Shown piece by piece: positions 7,521 through 15,844 of a stretch of DNA of 64,000 nucleotides. The DNA comes from Pasteurella sp049670895 (GTDB lineage: Bacteria; Pseudomonadota; Gammaproteobacteria; Enterobacterales; Pasteurellaceae), in assembly GCF_049670895.1 (NCBI RefSeq), contig NZ_CP187170.1. One strand, 5' to 3'. Every line of letters begins with the position of its first letter. The first letter of the stretch is position 1. The notes beneath the pieces were generated by a model, which did no database searches, was not told the origin of the DNA, and saw nothing but the letters and a program-made list of their open reading frames with translations. Both the position numbers and the translations under genes were made by a program.

Positions 7521-10316
7521 TTAAAACTTCATTTCTAATGACAAGGTAAAATTTCTACCTGGTGCGGCATAACGTGCGTAGTTACCGACATCATGATGCC
7601 TGTGAATTGAAGTACTGGAGGATTGACGAACGGCTTCCCAAGTCACATAACGATAATTCATTAAATTATAAATGCCCGCACGTAATGTTAAAAAATCTTT
7701 GATATTCACATGGCCGATAACATCGACAATATACCAAGATCTTGCTGTTTGATCGGCGGCATTGACGGTTTCAACTCGGTTCTTCACATAATTGAATCGC
7801 TTGCTTTGCACTTCATTTGGATTTTTCGCTTTCGAGTAAGTTAAGGTCGCATTAATTCCCCATTTATCATTAGGATCATCATAACCTAAGCCCACAATAT
7901 AACGAGAAGGCTGCACCGCATCAAAAATATACGAGCGAATATCCGTAAGTTTTGGATTATTCACAATACGTTTTGGTTTAATACGATTATAAGCAAGGGT
8001 GCTATAAAGACCTTCTGGCAATTTGTCATAAACGCCGTTCCAATCAATTTTGCCCACAACATTGATGCCTTTCAAATCCACATCTTGGGCATTATGATAG
8101 CCGTAATTACTAAGTAGCTGTCCTGGGCGAATTTCATCAGCCACGGTGATCAGCCCTTCATAACGGTTATTGAAATAGCTCACTTCAAGATGACCAAAAT
8201 CTCCTTTGAGTGCCACACCGATTTCTCGGTTCAGGGCACGTTCAGGATCAAGATCAGATACATAGCTGGTGTTTTCACCTTGTACTAAGCCGGGAATACG
8301 ATAACCAAATAATTCCTGAAAACTCGGTACTCTAAACCCACTTGAAGCACGATATGAGAAGGCAAGATATTTTGTTGGTTTCAGTGTAATACCTAAATTC
8401 CATGAGTAAGTCTCATAATCTTCACTGGCTGTCCATGCATCATCTGAATGGAAATGATGCCAGTCATAACGCCCGCCTAAACTCAAATCAACATATTTAT
8501 TCAAGGCAATATTATCGCGTAAGGCAACGAATTTATTATGCCCCGTGATCAAGCGTTTCTTACAACTGTATGTTGAGCGTGCGATCAAACATAAATCTTG
8601 ATGAACAATGCTGGCGGATTTCAATTCATACACATAAGGATTGTCATAATAGCCCCTTCCACCAAGTGGTAACCAATCGAACTTCGCAAATTCATTAAAA
8701 TAATCACCGCGATTGAGATAGGACTTAAATTTATCCACCCCTAACAACACATTAAACTTATGCTTAGAGGTTAGGATATTGACATGTTTATCAAAAGAGG
8801 CTTTCACCAAGTGGTGTTCTTCGGTGTATTTATTACGCTCAGAATCATAATAAGACCAAGGCTTATCTAATGAAGGGCGACAGTATTTATCTACCGTTGG
8901 GTATTCTGAACAATAGCGATTGTGCGTTAAAGTATTTAACACGATTTTTTGATAGTCATAGCTTAAATCGGCTAGATTAAATAAGCGGTTATCATCGCCA
9001 CGGTAACGATAGACAATCCCTTGTCGTTTTTTGCTGTGGGTTTCATCATGAAAACGTGTTCTACTCCAGCGTAGTCCGATTTTTCGGTCAATCGACGCCC
9101 CATCTAGCAAAGTTTGGTTCGGACCATACACCCCTTGGCTATTAATGAATCGTGTTTTTTCTGACCCACTATAATAGGCTTTCACGCCCATATCTCGGAT
9201 GTCATATTTTTGTGTCGTATGCTCTAACACCGCTCCCAAATAATGGCGATCATCAAAATGATAACCCAACTTAGCTAACCAAGATTCTGTTTTGTAATCC
9301 ATAGGATCGGGCATTACACGATCATCCCCCGTGTATTCCCTCGCACTTAAGGTTTCTTTTAGATGTGGAATTTTCGCAATCTCTGCCTGCTCTTCTGGCG
9401 TAAAAGGAGTAGTTCGACTATCACCATAACGAAAATGGCTGTCTGTAACATGTACATAAGCTCGTGGTGCACATTGCACGTCCCCACATGCCCCTTTTAT
9501 GACAAACCATTCTGCACTCTTTTTATTCGGTTCTGCTCTGAAATCATAAATATTTTCATAAACGCCCAAGCGGGTTACACGGTAATTGGTGGTATTAATG
9601 GCGTCTTTATGCACATGGGTTTCTTCCCCTTTTTTATGGGTATACTGCACCAAGCCTTCAAAATGATTTTGACGCGCCGCAAAACCAATGGAATGTGTAT
9701 ATTGTTTATTTTTACTGCTATATGCCGATTTTGTGCTTAAGCCCCAAGTTTTCCCTTCTTTAATTAAATCAGCGGGTTCTTTGGTTCGAAAGCCAATCGC
9801 CCCCCCTAATGAGCCGCTGCCGTATTCCGCTGAACTTGCCCCTTTACTGATTTCAACAGAAGCAATGTTCTCATTTTCCACTTCATTAATTGAGCCACCG
9901 CCTTGTCTTGCACGTGAATTATTCCCCTGTACCACATAAGATTGTGCCTGAGGAATGCCATCAACAAACAATGCCACACGGTTTTTATCCACGCCTCGAA
10001 TCGCATAACCTGCAGATCCCCCTCGGCCTTGCTCCACCACCGCCACGCCTGGGTCATAACGAACTAAATCACGAATACCGAGCACTTGCTCTTTATCAAT
10101 CACCTCACGATTTTTCACCACTTTACCTAGCCCAGTCACTTCATTATCTTTACGGGTGGCTTTTTTCTTGCCAACCACATAAACATCACTTAACTGTTGC
10201 ATACCTGTCGCCGAGGCATCTGCCCACGCTTGATAAGGTAAAACGGGATAAACAAAAATCGCCAAATAAATTGCTGAATAAACAAACGGTTTAGATTTAT
10301 TATTTTTACTACGCAT
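7521..10316 (-). CDS. TbpA/LbpA-like TonB-dependent outer-membrane receptor
   Basis: This is a 931-residue receptor of the transferrin/lactoferrin-binding TbpA class. It has a signal peptide ending near AWA (residue 32), a TonB box around SDVYVVG, and a plug with DNEVTGLGKVV, RYDPGVAVVEQGRG, IRGVDKNRVALFVDGI and VEISKGASSAEYGSG. A 22-strand barrel follows, ending in Phe (FTLSLEMKF). Length and the plug motifs match TbpA of Haemophilus closely. With the upstream TbpB-like lipoprotein it should strip iron from a host glycoprotein, using TonB-ExbBD encoded just downstream. The exact ligand cannot be told from sequence alone; haemoglobin (HpuB-type) is less likely. Confidence 0.88.
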   Translation of the reverse strand: MRSKNNKSKPFVYSAIYLAIFVYPVLPYQAWADASATGMQQLSDVYVVGKKKATRKDNEVTGLGKVVKNREVIDKEQVLGIRDLVRYDPGVAVVEQGRGGSAGYAIRGVDKNRVALFVDGIPQAQSYVVQGNNSRARQGGGSINEVENENIASVEISKGASSAEYGSGSLGGAIGFRTKEPADLIKEGKTWGLSTKSAYSSKNKQYTHSIGFAARQNHFEGLVQYTHKKGEETHVHKDAINTTNYRVTRLGVYENIYDFRAEPNKKSAEWFVIKGACGDVQCAPRAYVHVTDSHFRYGDSRTTPFTPEEQAEIAKIPHLKETLSAREYTGDDRVMPDPMDYKTESWLAKLGYHFDDRHYLGAVLEHTTQKYDIRDMGVKAYYSGSEKTRFINSQGVYGPNQTLLDGASIDRKIGLRWSRTRFHDETHSKKRQGIVYRYRGDDNRLFNLADLSYDYQKIVLNTLTHNRYCSEYPTVDKYCRPSLDKPWSYYDSERNKYTEEHHLVKASFDKHVNILTSKHKFNVLLGVDKFKSYLNRGDYFNEFAKFDWLPLGGRGYYDNPYVYELKSASIVHQDLCLIARSTYSCKKRLITGHNKFVALRDNIALNKYVDLSLGGRYDWHHFHSDDAWTASEDYETYSWNLGITLKPTKYLAFSYRASSGFRVPSFQELFGYRIPGLVQGENTSYVSDLDPERALNREIGVALKGDFGHLEVSYFNNRYEGLITVADEIRPGQLLSNYGYHNAQDVDLKGINVVGKIDWNGVYDKLPEGLYSTLAYNRIKPKRIVNNPKLTDIRSYIFDAVQPSRYIVGLGYDDPNDKWGINATLTYSKAKNPNEVQSKRFNYVKNRVETVNAADQTARSWYIVDVIGHVNIKDFLTLRAGIYNLMNYRYVTWEAVRQSSSTSIHRHHDVGNYARYAAPGRNFTLSLEMKF

Positions 10317-10337
10317 TATGTCATTCCTTATTTTTTA

Positions 10338-12155
10338 TTATTTCTTTGTATCCACTTTTTTTGCCCCATAAACCACGCCGACTTTTTCATGTACGCCTTC
10401 GCCAACTTCTTGCTGATGAGCAAAGGATCCGCCCAATTCAGACGCATCTAGTCCGTAAAAATAGCCTGACGTGTCTGCTGTAAATTTCATGACATCGCTT
10501 GATCCCCCTTGGTTACCAGGGTCTAAGTGAATGCCATAAGCACTGTTTGCGGTTGCTGTCCCTTTGAAAGATGCTCCTGTAATGCTTGCTTGAATATCCA
10601 CTGCTGGTAAACTTTCAGCATCTTCTTTCCGCCACAATTTGCCAGTTAAAGTTTTCTGATCAAAATCGGCAGTAAATGCAGAACGGTTACCAATACGTTT
10701 GCCGTCATTCGTGGAAAGATCATCAGGTCTGACGGTCTGCACCACATTGCCTCGATTCACAAGGACACCGAACCAAGATCCCTCATAATTCACTTTGCCT
10801 GTTTTCGGAATATTTCGTTCAGGACTGACCGCACCTTGGATAAACACACTTTTGCCTAACGGGTTTGGCATTTTTTGGCTTTCGTCTCCCTCTTCATCAT
10901 CTTCGTAGTCCACATAATCTTCAAATCCCTCTTGGCTCGGACTCTTATGATCCATTAAACCAAACTTCACATAATTTAAATCGCCACAGCAAATGGTCAC
11001 CGTTACCTCATCAGAATCAGCCTCTTCACCTAATTTCACCGTTCTCGTCGTGGTAAAGCCTGGATTTTCGCCACGTAATAAAGAAATGCTCTGACCATCA
11101 AGTAATAATTTATTGATGTTGCCATAGCTCTTTAACTCAAGGGGTTTAAAATCTTCTTTTGCATCCACATTAATGCGTAAAGCTTGTGTGAGCATTTTCA
11201 GATCCTCTTTATCATGTTTTGCGGCAAACACCACAAACCCACGATGATTATTCGTTAAAAAATGCCCAGCTAATTCTTCGCCATTATGACCCGCAAATGT
11301 CCCTTGTAGATTATCCGCATGATCACCTAAATAAGGATCCGTTACGTCAGAGGCAGTGGCTTTGCCGCTAAAACGAGTACCTTTAATTGCCGCTTCAATC
11401 TTATAATTTTCAATTGGTCCAAAAATACGAGCATTACGTAATAAGGTGCCTGTTAATTTTTTATTATCAAAATCTGCAACAAACGTACTTTCATATTTCG
11501 AATCGCTATATCTCGAATTGGCACTAAAATCATTGCCATACCCCACATAATCAGAATATCCCTTAACGGATCTTCCGTTTCTATGTCTATCCACATCGGT
11601 TAAAAATTCCCATATCCCCTTATAGGTGATCTGTCCTTTTAAGGCTAATTCCGTGGTGGGATTTTCCACATAATAATGTAGTGTTCCTGTATGCCCCACA
11701 CGAGAAATATAAGGTTTATACTTCTCTCCTACTGTTTCGAAATTATTGCCTGAATTGTAATTTTCAAAACCAATGCTTAAATGTTGAAAATCCCTGTTTG
11801 CTTTGAAATTGCGTTCTGTGATGGGTTTAATATCGGCAGGATTAATGGCGACATATTCTTCGGCTTCCCCCGCTTTTCCATTTTTTAGCGGATAAGTCGC
11901 ACCATCTTTCGTATATCTAGCTTGATTTCTTCTGAATATTGCCAGTTGGTAGCCAGGTGCGGTCATGGCTTGAGAGTCTGATGGATTTTGATTGTGAGGA
12001 TCAACTTGTGGCGTGTAGGTTCTAATGATTTTTTTCGGTTCAGGATCATCATCTTTCACTACCGTATTGGTATCAAATCCCCCTTTTCCGCCTGCACAAG
12101 CTGTTAACATCAATGAAACCAATATGGCTAATTGATTTTTTCTTAATAAATCCAT
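10338..12155 (-). CDS. TbpB/LbpB-like surface lipoprotein
   Basis: This is a bilobed surface lipoprotein, the co-receptor of the TbpA-like protein. The frame extends to 12245, but the ATG at 12155 follows a GGGAG and starts the lipoprotein signal MDLLRKNQLAILVSLMLTAC (605 aa). The C-lobe begins with TICCGDLNYVKFG, the CC-x-L-x-Y-x-KFG signature of TbpB. It ends with an ELGGSFAH element and GVVYGAKK, also TbpB-like. Just after KFG there is an acidic insert (DYVDYEDDEEGDE), a feature reminiscent of the anionic loops of lactoferrin-binding LbpB. Surface display probably needs the divergent Slam gene. First gene of the Fur-box operon. Confidence 0.87.
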   Translation of the reverse strand: MDLLRKNQLAILVSLMLTACAGGKGGFDTNTVVKDDDPEPKKIIRTYTPQVDPHNQNPSDSQAMTAPGYQLAIFRRNQARYTKDGATYPLKNGKAGEAEEYVAINPADIKPITERNFKANRDFQHLSIGFENYNSGNNFETVGEKYKPYISRVGHTGTLHYYVENPTTELALKGQITYKGIWEFLTDVDRHRNGRSVKGYSDYVGYGNDFSANSRYSDSKYESTFVADFDNKKLTGTLLRNARIFGPIENYKIEAAIKGTRFSGKATASDVTDPYLGDHADNLQGTFAGHNGEELAGHFLTNNHRGFVVFAAKHDKEDLKMLTQALRINVDAKEDFKPLELKSYGNINKLLLDGQSISLLRGENPGFTTTRTVKLGEEADSDEVTVTICCGDLNYVKFGLMDHKSPSQEGFEDYVDYEDDEEGDESQKMPNPLGKSVFIQGAVSPERNIPKTGKVNYEGSWFGVLVNRGNVVQTVRPDDLSTNDGKRIGNRSAFTADFDQKTLTGKLWRKEDAESLPAVDIQASITGASFKGTATANSAYGIHLDPGNQGGSSDVMKFTADTSGYFYGLDASELGGSFAHQQEVGEGVHEKVGVVYGAKKVDTKK

Positions 12156-12626
12156 TCCGCTCTCCCTCGTCTTAAAATAAAAATGATTATCATATAATAT
12201 ACTTAAATGATAATTATTTGTAAATATGAGTATTTTCAGTCTCACGAATTGGTTTTATTTTCCTCATCATTGATTGATTAGAACGTTAATGAAAATAAGG
12301 CAGAAAAAATCACGGAATACTCCTCCGATTAGTATCACCTCAGTTGGAAAAAATCCTTTTTCAACATGATTAACATGTTATTTAATATCAAATTATTAAA
12401 AGGAAAGGTTCATCACATTTCAACAACGCTTTCCCCATATGTCGCCTATTCTTCCTTGTATTTTTTATTTTAAGTTGAATTGATTCAGTTTTTTTGTTTA
12501 TATGAAACCAATAAAAAACACGCATGCTTAAATTGACTCTGTGTTTCAATCTCCCCCGCTTTACTTTAAATAAGACGTATTCTCATATATAATGAAAAAC
12601 TATTTTTGTGTGACGGAAAAAATAAG
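12156..12626. other. Divergent promoter region, TbpB-like lipoprotein / Slam
   Basis: This 470-base AT-rich spacer carries the two leftward promoters. Beyond the Fur-like sites I see only a loose AT-rich stretch around 12580-12595 that could be the Slam promoter. No coding potential was found. Confidence 0.6.
12179..12221 (-). promoter_or_regulatory. Two overlapping Fur-box-like sites upstream of the receptor operon
   Basis: Two stretches, centred on ATGATTATCAT (12179-12197) and AAATGATAATTATTT (12203-12221), each match about 12 of 19 positions of the Fur consensus by eye. They sit 25-65 bases upstream of the lipoprotein start, as expected for iron repression of a tbp-type operon. Confidence 0.6.
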
Positions 12627-14105
12627 ATGAACAGAAAATTAATTTATCCTGTATTATTTTTGAGCTTATCAAGCTTGGCTCATGCTCAAACGCCAATCAA
12701 TGATCAGCAAGTAAGAGAAAAAATTAATGAACGCTTAAATGATCAACGTATCCAAGACCGACCAGCGACACCTCTGCAAACGCAAGCACCACGATGGGAA
12801 CAACCTGTCAAAAATCAACCTGCAGAAAAAACCCTCCAGATTTCCAAAGAAGAATTAGTGAAATACCCTAGCCTCGTTATTCGAGCTCTTCTGCCTGCAC
12901 TGGCACAAAATAATGCCGATCATGTCGCCTTGTTATTGCCGATTTATCGACAAGTACCCAGTCAATATCATGACCCGATATTATTAAAATGGGGAGAGGC
13001 GATTTTAGCCCGTAAAGCGTATAAACATGGTGAGGCAATTCGCTTATATCGCCAATTATTAGCTGAAAAATCCGATCTTGTCATTGTTCGCCTACAACTT
13101 GCCGTCGCCTTATTTGAAAATAACGAGCTTGATGCCGCAGAAAATCAGTTCCAAAAATTAGGGGCAGAACCCCTAATTCCAGAACTCCACTCATTAGTTC
13201 AGTCATATCAACAAGCGATTCAGCGACGCAATCGTTGGTCATTAAACGGTGGGGCAACCTATTTATATGATCCGAATATTAATAATGCACCTAAAACAGG
13301 CACTCGCATTGGCAATTGGACTGGACCTGAGGCAGAATCTGCCAGTGGCATTGGTGTGAATTTAAACATCGGTAAAAAATGGAGCTGGGGAAATGGCTTT
13401 TTTAACGAGCTTCGTTTAGAAGGTAGCGGAAAATATTATTGGGATAATAAAAAATATAATGAAGCACGAGGCAAAGCCAGTATCGGCATTGGCTTCCAAA
13501 ATGTGAAAGGTAGCCTTACCCTGTTGCCTTTCATGGAGCAAGTGATCTATGCAGGCGGTTCAAAACAAAGCGATACCTTAAAACGCTTTTCCAAATCCCA
13601 TGGGATTACCCTTGAAGCGGATTATTGGATCACCCCAAAATGGCAGTTCAATCACAGTTATGAATACAGCGATCAAACCTATGTCACCCGCAAACATTTA
13701 AATGGACATAGCCACTTTATCTCGGCAGGCATCACCTATTTAGCCAATGCCAAACAGTATTGGTTTGCCAACCTCAACTTTAATGATACTTACACAAGAG
13801 ATCCTGACGATAGCTTTATTCGTCGAGGTGCGGTGATTGGTTGGGGGCAAGAATGGGGGAAAGGCTTATCTACCCGTCTTTCCCTAAGTTATGCCAAAAA
13901 ACATTACAAAGGCCCGATGATTATCTTCTTAACCACTCAGCGTAACCAAGAATATGGCGTGAATGTGAGTGTTTGGCACCGTGCAATTCACTACTTAGGT
14001 GTCACCCCTCGCTTAACCTATAGTTATAACAAAGTGAAAAGTAATCATGTTTTCTCAACCTATGATAAACACCGTGCCTTTATTGAATTGAGCAAACGTT
14101 TTTAA
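12627..14105 (+). CDS. Surface lipoprotein assembly modifier (Slam)
   Basis: Slam proteins move lipoproteins such as TbpB to the outer face of the outer membrane. The ATG at 12627 gives a signal peptide MNRKLIYPVLFLSLSSLAHA. An N-terminal helical TPR-like domain follows (about residues 70-190, e.g. AIRLYRQLLAEKSDLVIVRL). The C-terminal DUF560 beta-barrel (about 200-492) begins RRNRWSLNGGATYLYDPNIN and ends IELSKRF with terminal Phe. The 492-residue length suits the family. It is divergent from the TbpB-like gene, the classic genetic linkage, which implies that lipoprotein is the client. The upstream TTG at 12606 lacks support as a start. Confidence 0.92.
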   Translation: MNRKLIYPVLFLSLSSLAHAQTPINDQQVREKINERLNDQRIQDRPATPLQTQAPRWEQPVKNQPAEKTLQISKEELVKYPSLVIRALLPALAQNNADHVALLLPIYRQVPSQYHDPILLKWGEAILARKAYKHGEAIRLYRQLLAEKSDLVIVRLQLAVALFENNELDAAENQFQKLGAEPLIPELHSLVQSYQQAIQRRNRWSLNGGATYLYDPNINNAPKTGTRIGNWTGPEAESASGIGVNLNIGKKWSWGNGFFNELRLEGSGKYYWDNKKYNEARGKASIGIGFQNVKGSLTLLPFMEQVIYAGGSKQSDTLKRFSKSHGITLEADYWITPKWQFNHSYEYSDQTYVTRKHLNGHSHFISAGITYLANAKQYWFANLNFNDTYTRDPDDSFIRRGAVIGWGQEWGKGLSTRLSLSYAKKHYKGPMIIFLTTQRNQEYGVNVSVWHRAIHYLGVTPRLTYSYNKVKSNHVFSTYDKHRAFIELSKRF

Positions 14106-14128
14106 TACCAGTACCTCTCATCACAAAT

Positions 14129-14158
14129 TAGGGGGCATGCATCGCCCCCTATATTTTC
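14129..14158 (+). terminator. Terminator after Slam
   Basis: TAGGGGGC (14129-14136) pairs with GCCCCCTA (14144-14151), followed by TATTTTCC. Confidence 0.75.
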
Positions 14159-14165
14159 CTTTCCC

Positions 14166-14199
14166 GATATTCAAAACTTTTTCAAAATGCACCGCACTT
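14166..14199. repeat. Extended DNA uptake signal at edge of the duplicated fragment
   Basis: GATATTCAAAACTTTTTC then ACCGCACTT. This 30-bp unit recurs at 15731-15764, just beyond the 3' end of the ATPase gene. The core overlaps the start of the ATPase-gene remnant. Confidence 0.75.
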
Positions 14200-14377
14200 A
14201 TCACTTTCCTTTTGATGAGTCTAATAAGTTGGAATACCACAAGTCGTGCTTAAATCCGCACTACCGAGCAGCACTAGCCCCACTTCAAATGCCTTTTCCG
14301 CCCGAATATGCATAGATAATTGTAAAATGGCAAATTCTGCTTCATTCAGTTCCAAATATCGCTGCATTCTATGCAAA
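14191..14377 (-). pseudogene. Truncated duplicate of the double-AAA+ ATPase gene
   Basis: On the minus strand this reads HRMQRYLELNEAEFAILQL, then SMHIRAEKAFEVGL, then VLLGSADLSTTC before a stop. That aligns with roughly residues 109-153 of the ATPase encoded at 15845-17953 with a handful of substitutions, and the nucleotide match continues to 17442. The correspondence is 14191-14377 with about 17442-17633, in the same orientation. Small indels break the frame at the C-terminal side. No flanking ATPase sequence is present, so this is a remnant of a second copy, not a gene. Confidence 0.85.
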
Positions 14378-14492
14378 AGGCGTGAATCCCTCTCCAAGAG
14401 GATAGTTTGAAATGATTAAATTCCTTGCCATCATTTTGGGTGACGAGGAATTTTTATTATTGGTCTAATGAGTAAAGATTTTCCCTTGATAT

Positions 14493-14511
14493 GATAATAA
14501 TAATTGTTATC
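14493..14511 (+). promoter_or_regulatory. Strong Fur box upstream of microcin-like gene
   Basis: GATAATAATAATTGTTATC matches 16 of 19 positions of the palindromic Fur consensus by eye, the best match in the window. It lies 65-83 bases upstream of the small-gene pair at 14576-15102, which points to iron-repressed expression. Confidence 0.75.
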
Positions 14512-14575
14512 ATTAATAATGATGGCGATAAGTTACCAAGCTAGGATTAAATCGGTTTTTAATAGGAGAATTCTT

Positions 14576-14902
14576 ATGATCGAAATCAAAAATAGTTGTT
14601 ATTTATACCCTGTTTCAGGGGGTGACTACAGGCTAGATGAGTATCTTTTTGGATCTTATTGTCCTATTTGTAACGGGAATGAGGATGATGTAGGTAATAG
14701 ACCTGTTGTTAATTTTAGTGATTGGGGAGGAAAGTATGCAGGTGCATTTTCTGTTCTTGGCTCAAGACTTGGGTTTCGTGGAGCAGTAAGTGGATATATA
14801 GCAGGGAGCGTGATCGATGTGGTAGATTTTCAAAATTTAGGAGAAAATTATAAAGATAACGTTATGATGGAAATACGAAATGGAAATATTCCTAACGATT
14901 AA
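14576..14902 (+). CDS. Small glycine-rich protein, candidate class II microcin precursor
   Basis: This is a 108-residue protein I cannot place in a named family. The start at 14576 follows AATAGGAGAA; the open frame extends upstream to 14504 but without a ribosome site. The N-terminus ends in PVSGG at residues 12-16, resembling a double-glycine leader with hydrophobic residues at -4 and -7, although it lacks the usual Glu at -8. The putative mature part (92 aa) has a CPIC pair and a long Gly/Ala-spaced hydrophobic stretch (GGKYAGAFSVLGSRLGFRGA, then VSGYIAGSVIDVV) like the membrane-inserting region of microcin V. Fur box upstream, small membrane protein immediately downstream. No exporter gene is nearby. 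Microcin function is inference. Confidence 0.45.
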   Translation: MIEIKNSCYLYPVSGGDYRLDEYLFGSYCPICNGNEDDVGNRPVVNFSDWGGKYAGAFSVLGSRLGFRGAVSGYIAGSVIDVVDFQNLGENYKDNVMMEIRNGNIPND

Positions 14903-14904
14903 TT

Positions 14905-15102
14905 ATGAAAGATAGCAATGTATATACATGTGGAGTATTAATAGCAGTATTATTGATGCAATTATATCATAACTACATAGATATTTCTATAATATATAAA
15001 TTACCAATAGATTTATTTATATTATTTTCTATACCATATTTATATAAAAAAATATATTATTGCCTCATAGATGCATATAAAAAACACTTCACAAAAAAGT
15101 AA
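14905..15102 (+). CDS. Small two-helix membrane protein, candidate immunity protein
   Basis: This is a 65-residue, very AT-rich gene starting two bases after the stop of the microcin-like gene, so the two are translationally coupled. The product has two hydrophobic segments (about residues 9-25 and 33-52) and a lysine-rich C-terminus ending YKKHFTKK. Small membrane immunity proteins encoded directly after their microcin are typical of class II systems. There is no sequence motif that proves this, and no clear ribosome site of its own. Its base composition is lower in GC than its neighbours, consistent with acquisition. Confidence 0.45.
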   Translation: MKDSNVYTCGVLIAVLLMQLYHNYIDISIIYKLPIDLFILFSIPYLYKKIYYCLIDAYKKHFTKK

Positions 15103-15239
15103 CCAATTATAATAAATGGAGAAATATCACCGCATGATGATTATTATGTTAGACTATTTTTCCATTTCTATTTATTTTCAATAAAGCTATAATGAACAAA
15201 AGTGTGGAATATCCATTATATTTTTGAACACCAACTGCT

Positions 15240-15650
15240 TTTATTATTCAAAAAATCCTTTATAAACATCCTTTTACTATTTTTACTTAAACCATTATGA
15301 TTTATTAACTTCCTTTAAGCTCACTAAATAAACCTTCAAGTCTATTTGTCGTGTTTTCTATATGAAATTCTGGATAGTTTTCAAAGATAAATAAATATTC
15401 CCCATACTATTTTAAGCTCCCCCCTCTTTACCCTTTATATTTATAAGAAAAATAACCTATTTCATGACATTTTGATGACCAAAACACCAAACTCTCACCC
15501 AAATAAAGTGGTATCCATAATAGTTAAATGGGTGAAAATAGGCGGTTTTAGGGGTTTTATCAATATGTCTTTGAATAGTTTTAACAGAGGCATTTATATT
15601 TTAAAGCGAGTTCTTTATATTCTGCGTAGGGCAGAAAGGACCGTTTTTTT
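15240..15650 (-). mobile_element. Degraded insertion-sequence transposase remnant
   Basis: No open gene is present, but two pieces of one transposase can be read on the minus strand. Around 15640-15480: YAEYKELALKYKC then, after a frameshift, TIQRHIDKTPKTAYFHPF, a helix-turn-helix N-terminus. Around 15410-15240: FENYPEFHIENTTNRLEGLF, SELKGS and, in another frame, NHNGLSKNSKRMFIKDFLNN, the C-terminal NTTN-LEG-FS-LK / NHNGL signature of a DDE transposase family. The catalytic middle is missing. I do not assign the IS family. The remnant borders the microcin-like pair. Confidence 0.75.
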
Positions 15651-15659
15651 CATATTTCA

Positions 15660-15706
15660 AAAAAGTGGCTTAAAGCCTTGTACTATAAGGCTCCAAGCCA
15701 CTTTTT
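15660..15706 (+). terminator. Long two-segment hairpin next to the IS remnant
   Basis: AAAAAGTGGCTT (15660-15671) pairs with AAGCCACTTTTT (15695-15706), and inside it AGCCTT (15674-15679) pairs with AAGGCT (15687-15692). This makes an 18-bp interrupted stem ending in T. It may be a terminator or a structured subterminal part of the insertion sequence. The rest of 15103-15844 holds only the IS remnant and an uptake signal; a 78-codon open frame at 15472-15708 looks spurious. Confidence 0.55.
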
Positions 15707-15730
15707 AGCAACCATTTTGTCTATACTCCA

Positions 15731-15764
15731 ATATTCAAAACTTTTTCAAAAAACACCGCACTTT
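15731..15764. repeat. Extended DNA uptake signal downstream of the ATPase gene
   Basis: ATATTCAAAACTTTTTCAAA followed by ACCGCACTTT. It is the same unit as at 14166-14199. Confidence 0.75.
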
Positions 15765-15844
15765 CCAATACCTTCAAACACCCTTTGGGCAATGTTTCTG
15801 TCTTATTTCTTTTTGCTTAAGCCGAACTTTATACCCCAAGCAAG

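Noticed and set aside
9363..9740. Several open frames of 80-130 codons opposite the TbpA-like gene
   Set aside because: They are antisense shadows of a strongly conserved protein and have no start signals.
10316..10338. Frameshift between the TbpB-like and TbpA-like genes
   Set aside because: The 21-base gap is a normal intergenic spacer; both proteins have complete ends and starts.
15472..15708. Open frame of 78 codons on the plus strand
   Set aside because: It overlaps the minus-strand transposase remnant and the long hairpin, has no ribosome site and no recognisable product.
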